Of a stretch of DNA of 64,000 nucleotides, positions 1 through 10,870 are shown piece after piece (within the stretch, counting starts at the first letter, position 1; each line of letters begins with the position of its first letter). The notes below the pieces were generated by a model. It had not been told where the DNA came from, made no database searches, and saw only the letters and a list, made by a program, of their open reading frames with translations. A program made the position numbers and the translations under genes. Origin of the DNA: Chloranthus sessilifolius. Taxonomy: Eukaryota > Streptophyta > Magnoliopsida > Chloranthales > Chloranthaceae. The stretch lies in contig CM037593.1 of NCBI GenBank assembly GCA_021018995.1, forward strand, positions 10,382,088-10,446,087. Reading direction: 5' to 3'.

Positions 1-792
1 TCTATTTGGGAGGTAGGATATGCAGTTTTGAATGTAATCCAAGTTAAGAATTTTGTAAAGGGTTGTTGTTCTCGCTCTAAGCAAAAAATGACCCAATGAG
101 CAAATGGGTTCTAAGGGAAAGAAGGTGGCATATCGTAGGATTTTCTCTAAAGTAGACCACTTGATTCTGCTTCAGTAGTTTATACTTATAGTCCCTCTTA
201 ACATGTTCGAATATATTCTCCAACAAAGCAAGAAGTTGCAGTTATATTTCCTAGTTCCCCCCCCCCCCCCACCCACCCTCCATTCTGCTATTTCTAGCGG
301 CAAAATCTTTTATGTATAACCAACTTGTAAAGAGAAGTGAATCGGGTTCTTGGATGAGAATCTATTTGCAATCTATCTACCTAAAATCTCATTCTATTCT
401 CGTTTCCCACATGAATCAAATTGCGATTACACTTTGAATTGAATTGTAGATCATGAGATTCAATCTGTTTTTTTAGTAAAAACTAAAAAATAAGAGAATA
501 AAAATAATTTCTAAAATTATGAAAATGAAATAATCATTCATTCTCATTCATCTTTGTCAAAACATTATCAAGTCGCACTTAATTCAACATTGTTGTACAC
601 ATAACTTACATAACTAAGCATGTCTGAGTTAAATTGACTCATAAATGTTAGATCATATTTTCCAAAATATCCAAAAGAAAATCATGAAGTCCACAAACAA
701 TATTTAAAGGGTGATTATAATTAATTGAGTGTTATAATGAATTCGTGTGTCATTAATTATGATTAATGAATGATAAGATACATTTTCAAATC

Positions 793-800
<8 letters not shown>
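1..800. other. AT-rich non-coding stretch
   Basis: I see no coding signal here. A run of about 14 C lies near 256-270. It may be an upstream intron of the membrane-protein gene whose exons start at 2108. Confidence 0.5.

Positions 801-890
<90 letters not shown>
801..890. repeat. (TA)n-(TG)n compound microsatellite
   Basis: About 45 bp of TA repeats are followed directly by about 45 bp of TG repeats. The short open frame across it is only Tyr-Ile / Cys-Val repetition and is not a gene. Confidence 0.97.
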
Positions 891-891
<1 letters not shown>

Positions 892-2107
892 AACTCTAAG
901 GTTATCCCTTTTTGCCAAGTTTACAATTCTATGATTATAACAACTTCCCTTTTCCTATTTTTGTTTTGCTTGATGGAAGAAATTTATTTATAATCAACTT
1001 GAAAATTATTGAATTTACAAAAACAAATGGAAGGCAACAAAAAGATCTAATCATAAATATGTAATGACATTTCCATTGAACTCTGGAAATCTTGAAATTC
1101 TGCCCAACAGCCTAAGATGTCCAAATCTTTCATTTTAATTTAGAAGAACATGAAACCGTGCTAGACCATCCTAAAAACATGAACTTTAATGTCAAAAGTT
1201 TAAGTTACTATGCATTTAAGAATTAAGAGTCAATTAGTTCACAAATATGTCTTCAAGCTATCATTACAACTACTCCAGTATGCTTATAGGAGTTTCTTAT
1301 AACAATAGAAACAAAAAATAATTAAATTACACATATTTCCTTCATGGGTGCTATATGAATCATTTTCCACAAAATTTGATTTGAATCAGACGATTCTAAT
1401 TGCCAATGGTATGATTCTGACAACCATGTCCAACACTATACCATATGTTCGTGGCGAATGTAACTGATCTGCTTGTTATAGCCTTGTATGAATCGGATCC
1501 TGAATACTTAACCACTAGCCTAACCTTCAATATCTCTCACATATCCTGTACTTGTAATATTTTGTTATTTTTGAAACTTCAGATAAAAATGTAAAATAGC
1601 TTGTTAAACACTCTTCCAGAACTTTTTGGATCATGGTGTACTATTTTTTTTTAATATAAAAGAAATAGAATTTTTTTTTCTTCTACAGAGAATGAATGTT
1701 TTGTGATGCTCTATTTTTTTGTACTGTTATTTTTCCATTATTTTATCATGTTTCTGAACTTTCTTCTTTGTTCTGTTTAAATATCCTTCTTTCCCTAGTG
1801 TTCACTATAATGCCCTTCATTTTTTCAGAATAGAAGTGCCAAAGGAAATCCAAAGTGATCGAAATTATGGTTTTTTTGCTATTCTTTGTTTCTGATGTTT
1901 CGTACATCATATATATTGAAATTGCATAATCTGTTTCATTTTGCAATCTTCAAAGTATGACTCACTTCTCTATTGAGCAAATCACTTTTTTATATTGCAA
2001 GTACAATGTCTATTTCATTCATCCAAAAAGATAGTAACAGTGTCTCTTTCATTTTGCATTTTCTCAATGTATGATTCCTTACATATTGAGAAAATCACAT
2101 TTTGTAG
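891..2107. other. Non-coding, probable intron ending at 2107
   Basis: AT-rich with no coding signal. The last 210 bp hold a diverged tandem duplication: two blocks of about 110 bp, each with a TTTCATTTTGCA-like start and an ATTGAGNAAATCAC-like end. It finishes in TTTTGTAG, a good splice acceptor, directly before the first exon. Confidence 0.45.
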
Positions 2108-2251
2108 GAAAAAAATTGAAGCAAAGGGAAATTTTTCCACTATTATGGCTGCAAAAATTTTGTTCAGTATGCTGGGTTGCGTGATGTTGACAACTCTAGT
2201 TTACACCCTCCTCACTGATGGTTCTCCTTTCCGCAGAGAGCTTTTGACACC
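2108..2251 (+). CDS. DUF1475-like membrane protein, exon a
   Basis: The exon encodes a hydrophobic segment followed by the polar motif LLTDGSPFRRELLTP. This is the most conserved-looking part and matches my recollection of plant DUF1475 proteins; their function is unknown. The acceptor is TTTTGTAG before 2108 and the donor is GTAAGT at 2252, splitting a Pro codon (CC|G). The first codon is completed by two bases from a preceding exon (AG|G would give Arg), the same phase as the AG|GC junction near the end of the last exon. That is what a protein made of two homologous halves would show. An alternative start is Met at 2145. Predicted location is a membrane, from the hydrophobic segments. Confidence 0.72.
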
Positions 2252-2252
2252 G

Positions 2253-3100
2253 TAAGTTTCTTTTTTCCAAGTGTTTCTGAGTTATTTTTTCCCCTTTTTC
2301 ATATGAACATATATGGGAGATTCTAATTGAAGTAACCTGACGCAGAACCAAACACTCAAACCTAATTTTAATGGCTGAGATTAAAAGTTGCTTGTGTGAT
2401 TGTGAAAAACAAATTTTATAAATAAAGTGCTGAATTTCATGAAAAATTAAAGAATTTCATTATAATAATTATACCCAAATTCGATTAATGTTCCAATCCG
2501 GCAATGTGTTCCCTTAAAGATTTGAAAAAAAAATTCTAGTGATAGATCTTGATTTCCACTAGTCGAAGGTATCAAACGACATCCCATGCCATGAGGGCAT
2601 TTTTTTATTCTATTCTAGATTCAAGAAAGTTTTAAGAAAGTTTATATTAAAAAAGGTCTCAGGAAAGATTCAAGATTTCATGATTTTAGAATAAAGATTT
2701 CAAGAGTACAGCTTTCAAGATTTAGAGAATTCACATATCTCACACGTATATTAAGAAAACCAAAGAAAATGACAAGTAATACCATTGCCTCACACCAAAC
2801 TCACCTCGGTAAAGAAAAAGAACATCATTTCTTTCACTATTCATTTATCATAACATAGTCATAATAATAAAAGTTTCTATTCATAAAAGTATTTAAAGCC
2901 ACCTCTAAGTAACTCAACTTTCAATCTCGTCTTTTATATATATGGCCAATTTTCAAACATCAAAGAACCTTAGATTGATGTGATTGGTCTTATTTGAAAG
3001 CTTATCATAGTAGCTTTCCAATAAGCCAAGAAACATGCAATTCTGATAAGTATTGAAGAACTTATGACCATTTTTGGAGGCTGCGATGAACGTGTCAAAT
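2253..3100. other. Intron 1, left part
   Basis: AT-rich intron sequence with short repeats based on TTCAAGA / TTTAAGAAAG near 2620-2740. No element boundary or coding signal found. Confidence 0.4.
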
Positions 3101-3109
3101 TTAAGGAGT

Positions 3110-3555
3110 TATATGCCACATGTACACGACTCTCAGTTACGACAGGAAAACACTAAAATAATATAAAATGAAAGCATCCTATGTAAACTAATGGACCAAA
3201 ATAAAAGTCTACCACCTGACCATTAATCTAAATGTATCTACCAACAGTTCATCACATGATCAACTCCAATGGTGAGTATGTAGTAAAACGATGATCCAAT
3301 GGTGTGAATGATAAACAGTGAAGATCCAATGGTTGAAATGAAGAATGAAGAAGATTCAATGATGGAAAGTGGTAATCCAGCAGTCTGAATCCTCCCTTGT
3401 GCACATCTTCCCAATGTGGGGTCTTCAATGATGTTGCACATGTACACATGGGGCCTGCATCTACACCTTCAAACTGTCACATGAGACAGAATTCTTTACG
3501 AACTCACCTTGCACCTCCGATTTACTTTACAAGGTCTGATGTATACATCAATCTC
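3110..3555 (-). mobile_element. Probable Ty3/gypsy 3' LTR, minus strand
   Basis: Read on the minus strand, the sequence after the chromodomain remnant has a purine-rich AGGGAGA tract followed by TGATGTATACATCA, which would begin the 3' LTR. The outer boundary near 3110 is a guess. I found no TSD. Confidence 0.4.
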
Positions 3556-3619
3556 CCTGACTGAAAAGGACTCATCTCTGATGAGTAATTAGTATGATAT
3601 CTCTCAAGCATGTACAGGT

Positions 3620-4093
3620 CCAACCTTTAAAGCTCTCCTCAGTGATCCAAGTACAATCTAACTCTTGCAAATCTTTCCATTTCACAAAATAATTCTGACC
3701 CCCTGTTTTGGTAGAGAAGACTTGGTCTTCCAAGATATTTGCCATGATATTTTTCTAGGATGTGCCGGTGAGGGAGGCAGAATTGGCTGAAGAACTGGGG
3801 TAGGCTCAAGTGCAAAAGAAGAATCAAGGATGAGTTAGTGGGAATAATTGTCGGACCTAGAAATGGAACAGGTCTTTTACATTTAATGTTGCATTACTGC
3901 TCCTGTCAGGTGGTAGATCTAGAATATATGCATTAGGAATATTTCGTTTCAGAATCTTGAATGGTCCTGCAGTGCATGCTTGCAACTCCTTGTGTGAATT
4001 AATCAGGCCTAATCTAAACCATGGCAAAATCACCTTCCTTTTCTTGAGTTTTTTATGAGAAAGCAGAAAACTTATATTTTTCTGCTTTCTCAT
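3620..4093 (-). pseudogene. Ty3/gypsy chromovirus pol 3' end (integrase C-terminus and chromodomain)
   Basis: Two adjacent minus-strand pieces survive. The first (4093-3857) contains a C-terminal integrase module with GPFKILKR, NAYILDLP and NVKDLFHF. This is the conserved tail that sits next to the integrase core in Ty3/gypsy elements. The second (about 3715-3620) reads NYFVKWKDL...LDCTWI, the chromodomain signature of chromoviruses, which is thought to guide integration to marked chromatin. The frames are not continuous, and no reverse transcriptase, RNase H or integrase core is present. It is therefore a decayed 3' fragment of an element inserted in minus orientation in intron 1. Confidence 0.78.
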
Positions 4094-4439
4094 AGTTGTT
4101 CTCCTTTAAAGCTCAGCATTTAACTCATGAATGTAGCATGTGAATGTATCTACAGAGTCTGATGGTCTATGGATAGCTGACATAGGGATGAGATCTGATT
4201 AGTGAAGTAAGTCAAGATAGATCTGAACATAGAAGGTGACATCCAAAAAATATGTGAGTTATAAACAAAAATATTTCGAAACTCGTAAACCATGCATCAA
4301 ACTCCTAAGGACCCTTCACAATGGTTGTAGGGGTGGTGAGTCCGAATCATCTAGAGTAGCCTTTTTGTTCAATGGAGGTCAACTACTATGACCTAGATGA
4401 CGTCTTGTCAGTAGAGTAAGGGTGATGTCAGCAAGATGT

Positions 4440-4690
4440 TGGGTCAGGAAACTTTTGGCTCTGATGCCCACTTGACTTTAATATTATGTTAGGATTGAGT
4501 TTCTTGGGTTAGGGTTAGGTTGAAGAAGAAGAAAAAGAACAAAAGAACAAAGAAAAGAGAGAGATTTAGGCAACAAAATGCCGTAAAGAGGAGCCCCTAC
4601 TAGCGTTTATATTAATATCGAAGGACACAAATACCCTTCCAAACGATACCCAATATTATGTCAACCAGATCACTATAACCCTTTAATTCA
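4440..4690 (-). mobile_element. Possible LTR 5' end with primer-site remnant, minus strand
   Basis: CTCTGATGCCCA near 4460 resembles the reverse complement of a Met-tRNA primer site (TGG..TCAGAG). It is followed by a possible LTR start with GTTAGGGTTAGG-rich sequence. The 12024-12330 region has the same layout. Boundaries are unknown. Confidence 0.3.
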
Positions 4691-4799
4691 ACACATAGAA
4701 ATAGATATATCCCCATAATCCTAACCTTAATCTTCACCTCTCAATCTTATTTGTCCCCCTTTTTAACTGTCTCTTGTTGATCCTTACCTATAATATGAG

Positions 4800-5170
4800 C
4801 AGCTGCTGCCCATTTAATTTTGAGTTAGTATCAGGTACCTGTCCTGAGCACCGGCACGCGTGGTTCTCGGAGCACTTTTTGGCATGTTTTCCATATGGAC
4901 CATCATGTGTTCCGTGCAAGATCTATTTGGTAAAAGATTGGAATGAAAACAATCTCCATCTATTTATTCATTGCCGTCAAATGCCATACAAAATTAATGG
5001 TATGTTGGATTTATATGGTGCCCGCTAATTTTAGATGGATGGTGGAGACCCTTTTTCTTCCCAATCTTTTACAACATAGATCTTTAGATCATGGTTCAAC
5101 TATCAGACAATAGATATGCTGTTTCCACATAGCGCAATCCCAAAAAGTGACCCGTGTACCAGGTCACATT
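4800..5170. mobile_element. Foldback MITE
   Basis: The left half (4850-4963) is an imperfect inverted copy of the right half (5038-5160). Shared blocks include AAGATCTATT / CATAGATCTT, CCAATCTTTTAC and AAAAAGTG. The core AGATCTTNAGATCATGG is also seen at 21535-22100, 22722-23104 and 53900-54060, so this is one member of a local family. Confidence 0.6.
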
Positions 5171-5280
5171 GTAATACCAGCTCTAAGTTATGAACATTTT
5201 GTGTAGATAGAACATATAGAATGAGAATTTTCATCTTTGGAAGAAAAATATAGTTCCTGGATTGCAGCTGCTCCAACATA

Positions 5281-5545
5281 TTGGTACATATTTTGAAAAA
5301 GCAAAAGAAATATATCTTAAACTCATGCCTCCTGGCTCCTACGATTTTATATGCAATGTTGCATAACCTATAAATGGAAAAGAAAACATTGACTGCTACC
5401 TGTTTTATCTTTGTTAATAATTTACATATGATAGTAATTAGAACAGATTGGTACATATTTTGAAAAGGCAAAAGAACTCTATCTTAAACTCATGCCTCCT
5501 GGCTCCTACAATTTTATATGTAGTGTTGCACAACCTACATAGTCA
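5281..5545. repeat. 167-bp tandem duplication, second copy interrupted
   Basis: The block starting TTGGTACATATTTTGAAAA at 5281 recurs at 5448 (period 167 bp). The second copy breaks off near 5545 and resumes near 7405 with AACTGCTACCTATTTTGTC. About 1.86 kb was therefore inserted after the duplication. Confidence 0.75.
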
Positions 5546-5606
5546 CAAAGTCGGGAGTCGGCAATAAATCGGCAAGGGTCTAAGTCAGAAAAAATCGGCA
5601 AAAATC

Positions 5607-6668
5607 TATTAGGAATATTGATATTAGAATTATATGTATGGTGTGTGTTGAGTAAGATGGGTGTGCATGTATCTTTTCTATATAGCTTAATATAATTGCT
5701 AGTGAGATGAAATAGATTCACGAAGCCTTCTCCTCACTTCTTTTTCTCTCTCGTCTCTCTCTTTCACACAAACTTAACACTAAACCAACATCTAATAACA
5801 TCTCACAAAACCCTAGTCCTCTTCTTGGTATCAAAGCCAAATGCCTTCGCATCCTCGCCGCTGACTTCGTGTTGATGTCATGATGACGCCAGACTGGCGT
5901 CAGCCAAGTCATCCTTTGACTTGAAATCTGCCGGACACTGGTGCTATGATTGGTTTTTCATTTCCGATCGATCTCTTGGCTGATGGTCTTTGAGACCTCC
6001 ATCGTGATAATTTCTTTTTTGTTTTGAGATCATCTTCTTCAATGGCTTTGATACCATGTAGAATTTCATGAGCCTAACTCAACCTCACAAAACCGGCTTG
6101 GGAGGCAACCTGGTTGCCTGGAAAAGTAAGAAGCAGGTGGTGGTGTCTAAATCCAGAGCAGAAGTTGAGTACCAGGCCCTAGCATATGGTACCTGTGAAG
6201 TCTTGTGGCTGCGCTCCCTTTTATCTAAACTTGGCTATCCTATTTTAGACTTTGTTCCCCTCCATTGTGACAATGAGGTAGCAGAGAAGATTGCTTCTGA
6301 TTTTGTTCTTCATGAGAGGACCAAACACATTGAGATTGATTGAGAAAGTATGGGACAAGACTCTTATTCTGATTGATGTTACATCCTCTCAACAACTTGC
6401 AAATATTTTGACTAAGGCCGTTGGGCCTAGCACACTTAGTGATGTTGTTGTCATGCTGGGCATGGTCAATATGCATGCTCCAACTTGAGGGGGGGTGTTA
6501 GGAATATTGATATTAGAATTATATGTATGGTGTGTGTTGAGTAAAATGGGTGTGCATGTATCTTTTCTATATAGCTTAATATAATTACTAGTGAGATGAA
6601 ATAGATTCAACACAGCCTTAACCCTAAACCAACATCTAATAACATCTCACAAACCCCAATCCTCTTCT
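5607..6668 (+). mobile_element. Ty1/copia deletion derivative with both LTRs
   Basis: A 1,062-bp element flanked by the 5-bp TSD AAATC (5602-5606 and 6669-6673). The 5' LTR is 5607-5825. TGGTATCAAAGCC at 5826 is the Met-tRNA primer site. GAGGGGGG before 6496 is the polypurine tract. The 3' LTR is 6496-6668. The LTRs differ: the 3' copy lacks about 46 bp of pyrimidine-rich sequence, and the 5' copy starts TA instead of TG. Of the internal region only a leader and the end of RNase H remain, so it cannot move by itself. Confidence 0.88.
6068..6484 (+). pseudogene. Copia RNase H C-terminal remnant
   Basis: The frame reads AWKSKKQVVVSKSRAEVEYQ, then CEVLWLRSLL, LHCDNEVA and ERTKHIEID. These are the RNase H and end-of-pol motifs of Ty1/copia polyproteins. 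The final ANILTKAVGPSTL segment lies in another frame after stop codons. The usual SRSSAEAEY is degraded. No protein is expected. Confidence 0.85.
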
Positions 6669-6720
6669 AAATCAGCCAAAGTCGGTTAAAACTTAAAATC
6701 GGAAAAAAAATCAGGGAGAT

Positions 6721-6721
<1 letters not shown>

Positions 6722-6796
<75 letters not shown>
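6722..6796. repeat. (TA)n microsatellite
   Basis: An uninterrupted TA run of about 37 units, directly right of the Copia derivative's flank. Confidence 0.97.
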
Positions 6797-6799
<3 letters not shown>

Positions 6800-6860
6800 G
6801 AACACAATAGTGCAAAATAGGCAAAACCTAAAGATTTTTTATGAACAAAATAGTACAAAA

Positions 6861-7275
6861 CCTAAGGGATCGTCCGAGAGAGTAGAAAGGCTCGAATCTG
6901 AGTTGACTCAGAAACTCATGTTTCTGAGGACTTTTCGGGCCTTTCTTGTGTTTGAGAGTTTTTCTGGAAACCTGTGTTTTCTAAGCTTTTCTGAATGAAA
7001 GCGACAATAATTCCTAGCAAAACACTAAAAAATGCTCAAATTCTGAGCTCGGGAATCTAAAGCCAAAATACCCCTCTAAACCAGGAAAGTCAAAACTCAA
7101 GAACACATAAATCTGAGTTTTCTGGGACAGCTCTGAACAGGAATTTGACTAAACTCAAGGACACATCTCAGAAAGGCTAGGAATCTGAGTAAGCTCAAAA
7201 TTAGAATGATTTTGAGAAGATATGATTCTGAGCGTTTCTAGGAAAAGCTCAGAATCACTCAAACGAGCCCTAGAG
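6861..7275. mobile_element. MITE with CTARGGGNTCG-type inverted ends
   Basis: The left end reads CTAAGGGATCGTCCGAGAG. The right end, reverse complemented, reads CTAGGGCTCGTTTGAGTG. The interior is rich in inverted CTGAGNNTTT / GAATCTGAG motifs. About 410 bp, no coding capacity, TSD not resolved. Confidence 0.5.
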
Positions 7276-7719
7276 GATTTTTTCCCCTTTCAGTATAAGT
7301 GAAAAAAAAAAGTAAGAAAATCCCATCACAAACATCGCCAATTATTCGGCCGAGTCGCGACTTGGCCGATTAATCGGTAATAAGTCGGGTTGACTTCTAG
7401 TCGTCATATTAACTGCTACCTATTTTGTCTTTGTTAATGGCTTACGTATGATAGTTACTAGAACAGATTGGTACATTGTAACAGTCCTCAAGCTGGAAAA
7501 TGGAGTTTAACTAATTCCACTTTGCCATTACAAAATTCAACAACTACTTGTTCTTGTGACTTTTATAGCATCCCCGGTTTAATCTTTTTGGAAAATATGG
7601 AATGTCAATTTATTATTCTAATTAATATATAGCTCAAATTTTGACATGGAGTTCCATTTAACCTGAAAGTGGGAATGCAAAAATTGACTGCCTAATATGT
7701 TTAATTTTCATTGGAGAAA

Positions 7720-7850
7720 TCGGACTCGCATACAAGTGGAGAAGTTGGACTTAGCGCTGATCCAGAAATGCGTGGAGAAATAGGGCTTGCAAAGCCGACC
7801 CCAAATAGATGGGATAAGGCTGTGATGATGAGCAACATAAGACAATCAAA
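7720..7850 (+). mobile_element. RTE-type LINE 3' tail
   Basis: GCCGACCCCAAATAGATGGG followed by ATAAGGCTGTGATGATGA is the conserved 3' end of plant RTE LINEs. A tandem-like repeat of the GGAGAANTNGGACT block precedes it. The 5' part is absent, as usual for LINE insertions. Confidence 0.7.
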
Positions 7851-8249
7851 CATTGGTTCCTTGCAACACACCGCTTAACATTGTAATGCTAAAATATAGT
7901 TTCCATGTTCATACACCTCTAAAAAAGTACTTGAGTTATAAACACACAAGAAAATAGATTTTTGAGGGAGTTTAAGGTCACCCACCAGATCTATCATATT
8001 ATTTGGGAATCTATGACCAATTGATGGGTCCTTTGGGTTGGTTGAGCAGTTTTTCATCCTCAACTCTATTGTAAATCTTGAAATTTTTGCTTGCTGCTGG
8101 CAAAGATTCAAAGTCATCAATTATTGTGTTGATTTTTACCTGTTTTACCCTCAAAGATTAATTGTATGCCACTTGTATGTAATCGTCCTCAAAAAGTACA
8201 GGTGTAAAGTCACAATTATGTTCAATACTGTCACTAGTCTCTGAAAAAA

Positions 8250-8560
8250 AAGAGTGGACATCCAATTTCTTTGAGACTGACTCTTCGAACTGCATGCGCA
8301 CAGATTAGGTGCATGGACAGCCCACATTTACGTTATGTGGTGCACTATTTTGGTTAATCCAATTAATCAAACTGGCAGCCATCATCTGCACGTCTCAGCC
8401 CAATAATCAGGCCTGTAAGGGCTTTGGAACCATCCGATTGGTGCACCTCAATACTTATTGTTGAAAAATATGCACTGCCATTCATATTAGTGTGCATAGA
8501 TTGTATGGTTCAAATCTTCTAATGAGTGCAATCTTTGGGTCTATGGTAGCTTGCTATATG
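8250..8560. mobile_element. MITE-like repeat
   Basis: AACCATCCGATTGGTGCACC (8429-8448) reappears inverted near 32967-32995, and both regions hold further inverted matches around GTGCA and TGGACA. This indicates two diverged copies of one non-coding mobile element. Exact ends are unclear. Confidence 0.4.
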
Positions 8561-8739
8561 AGCTACTACTTTGATGAATTGGATTCTATAAAGATATGCC
8601 ATTTGGGCTAAAATTCAGGCAGGCATTCCCATATCTGTAAAGGTTCCTATTCATCCAATTTCTTTTCATGCAAGTGGTTTTATTGTATGTCTGTATAAGT
8701 ATATTGAATTTTAAATCTCTATTATTGAAACATTTTCAG

Positions 8740-8791
8740 GTGGATGGTTGCAACGCTGGTTGATTTTTATGTTAACGTTGTTGCAATTGCG
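8740..8791 (+). CDS. DUF1475-like membrane protein, exon b
   Basis: A 52-bp exon between acceptor CATTTTCAG and donor GTATGT. The first base completes the Pro codon from 2250-2251, and 17 codons follow (WMVATLVDFYVNVVAIA). It covers the start of a second hydrophobic segment and the family-typical LVDFYVNVVA. It ends in phase 0. Confidence 0.75.
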
Positions 8792-8839
8792 GTATGTTCA
8801 TAATTACTTTATGCCTGTTGGTCAAAAGTTTATAATTAA

Positions 8840-9130
8840 TATTCTTTGCATTGGTGTGTAGATAGCAGTTTATGTGTGTGCCACTTATGGGGTGCATGTA
8901 CTATATACGGGTTTGAGTTGTAATTACACTTATGTGTGTGCCACTTATGGGGTGTGAGTTGTAATTACCCTTATTAGTATAAAAGGCTGGTAGGGTTTCC
9001 CTAACCCTTACTAAGCTATTCTATCCCTATATCTCTGTCTCTTTCTATCTCTCTCTCTTCTTCTTCTTCCTCCTTCCTCCATACCAAATCCTAACCCTAA
9101 ATCACTTTTGGAAAGTCAAGTCTTTGTACA
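8840..9130 (+). mobile_element. Possible LTR fragment
   Basis: A 60-bp near-duplicate with CTTATGTGTGTGCCACTTAT is followed by GTATAAAAGG, a TATA-like box. Then comes a pyrimidine-rich stretch ending in TCCTAACCCTAAATC, the usual look of a Copia LTR promoter and R region. No partner LTR or TSD was found. Confidence 0.4.
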
Positions 9131-9372
9131 TATAAAAAGCTACATACTTTTATATTAGCACAGATTGCACTTGGCAGAGTTATCCTGTTAAAATTATGGA
9201 CATTTTATTTACCATTGAGACAATGTTACTGAAAATTAACTGTACTCTTTATAATATAGCGTCCAATCCACCGGTGGATCCACGTAGGGCGATGCCTTCC
9301 CCCCCACCCCCATCGGAAACTTTGAAAAATCCCTGGTGCTTCAGGGCATGCAACTGGCCAAACCTAGCCACA

Positions 9373-10690
9373 TTAATAAAAAATATATTTATTTATTGAT
9401 GAAGGCACCATGGACATATATACCAACAGTTTGGTCCCTGATTTGAGAGAGAGTGGCTTATTCATCTTCCATGTCCTGGGAGGGAAGACTCTTCCAAACG
9501 TTCCTTTCTCTTGTGCCTGTTTGTTTTGTACGTCTGCTGGAACATCAGCTTCAACATGTTTTTTCATATTTACTTGCACATCATTGGTCCCATTAACTTG
9601 TACACCTTCATCTGTTCTTTTTACACATTGTTCTTCAATCTCAGATGATGTCTCATGCATAGGAGATGACAATGCAGCGTTCTCTCTTGACTTCGACTAT
9701 TTCCCACCTTAAGAGGGCACTGAGGACTCATGGAAGCAAAGAACTGTGTGGACTGAACGAAGGAAGCATCCATAGGCCCAAACTGTCTACCAGGCATAGG
9801 ATCTTAACATTTGTATCCCTTTTGAGATTGGGGATTCCTGATAAAGACATTAAAGCCACATCAAATAGATTTAGGTACCTACTTATCACTACGATTCTTG
9901 GGTACTTGGCCAAAGCACAAGCATTGAAAGACTCCAGGAAAAATGGAATCTTCATCTTTTGTTTTCATTAGTGTAACATTATGAGGCATGTGCAATAATT
10001 AATAAAGGACAATCCTGTATCCAGAAATAGAAGTAGTGGGAGATGCCCTCCCCCAATCAGAGTGGAGAAGGTGAAAAGGAGTAGGACTCCGGCTGACTCA
10101 CAGGATACAAAGTTCTACGGTATTTAGACGACTGACATACCTCACATTTAAAGTTGGTGTCATCAAACAAACAAAATTGATGTGGGAACAATGCACGTAA
10201 TCTAGGCACGGGGAGGTGACCCAATCATAAATGCCAGATATTTACAGTTTCTAAGGATGTGGCAGCTACTGAAGCAGTGTGGGTATTCTTCACCCCCTTT
10301 GGTATCAAATAAGTAGAGCCCCTCTCCTCACAACCATGATAGAAAATCTTCCCCCTCGACAAGTCTTGAAACAAAATGAGAAGTGAAAAAGGTCACACAC
10401 AATTGAGATTTTGGCCAAACATGCTCATAAGGTTAATGAGCATGTTTGGAATATAAAGGTAATTCATTTACCTGAGCTCTCCCTTCCCAGCTACAGGAAA
10501 AAGAGATCCGCTGGCATTACGAACATTACACTGATTTGACAATGAAGACCAGAATAAAAAAGAGAGGATATATCGGACCTGTGATCAGTTGCTCCAGAAT
10601 GAATCATTGATGGAGTCTGAGTGGACATGGAAACATGAGCAGATCCAGCAATACCTGTCTCAGCCAAATAAGTTGGAAGCACGCTCACAA
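9373..10690 (-). pseudogene. Ty1/copia gag-pol remnant, minus strand
   Basis: Reading right to left, three conserved pieces appear in order. The aspartic protease region (10688-10491) has SMIHSGATDH, where the catalytic Asp of DSGATDH is His. The GAG-pre-integrase zinc region (about 10260-10040) has LGHLPVPRLRALFP, FKCEVCQSSKYRR and YPVSQPES. A linker between integrase and reverse transcriptase (9672-9373) has TFGRVFPPRTWKMNKPLSL. Stops and frameshifts separate them, and integrase core and reverse transcriptase are missing. A primer-site remnant at 12024-12037 on the same strand suggests the element began near 12.0-12.3 kb. Confidence 0.72.
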
Positions 10691-10870
10691 AAAACTCCGT
10701 TTTCTTGAAAAAAACGCGTATAAAACGTGTTTTTTTACCAAGAACGTATAAAAAGCTGTTTTAGAAGGAAAAGCATATAAATCACATTTTTTCCGTTTAA
10801 AACGTGTTTTATACATTTTTCGTCTAAAATGCATTTTATGTAGAAAAAAAAGGTTTAATTAAATATTTTT
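10690..10870. repeat. Inverted AAAACGTGTTTT-type repeats
   Basis: Several short inverted motifs of the form AAAACGYGTTTTATAC alternate on both strands, giving a local fold-back structure. No gene. Confidence 0.5.

Noticed and set aside
766-993. Open frame across the TA/TG microsatellite (also at 6667-6858 and 29445-29775)
   Set aside because: The predicted peptides are only Tyr-Ile, Cys-Val or Thr-His repetition from dinucleotide repeats.
4505-4530. Telomere-like GGTTAGGGTTAGG (also near 12068-12100)
   Set aside because: Only two or three imperfect units, located just inside putative LTR ends.
5546-7404. A single larger transposon defined by TCGGNAATAAATCGGC / ACCGATTAATCGGCC near its ends
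   Set aside because: The insertion is clear from the interrupted 167-bp duplication, but I could not find matching termini or a TSD, so it is not listed as a defined element.
9410-9971. Plus-strand open frames of about 100 residues
   Set aside because: They are opposite-strand shadows of the minus-strand Copia linker, or lack any motif.
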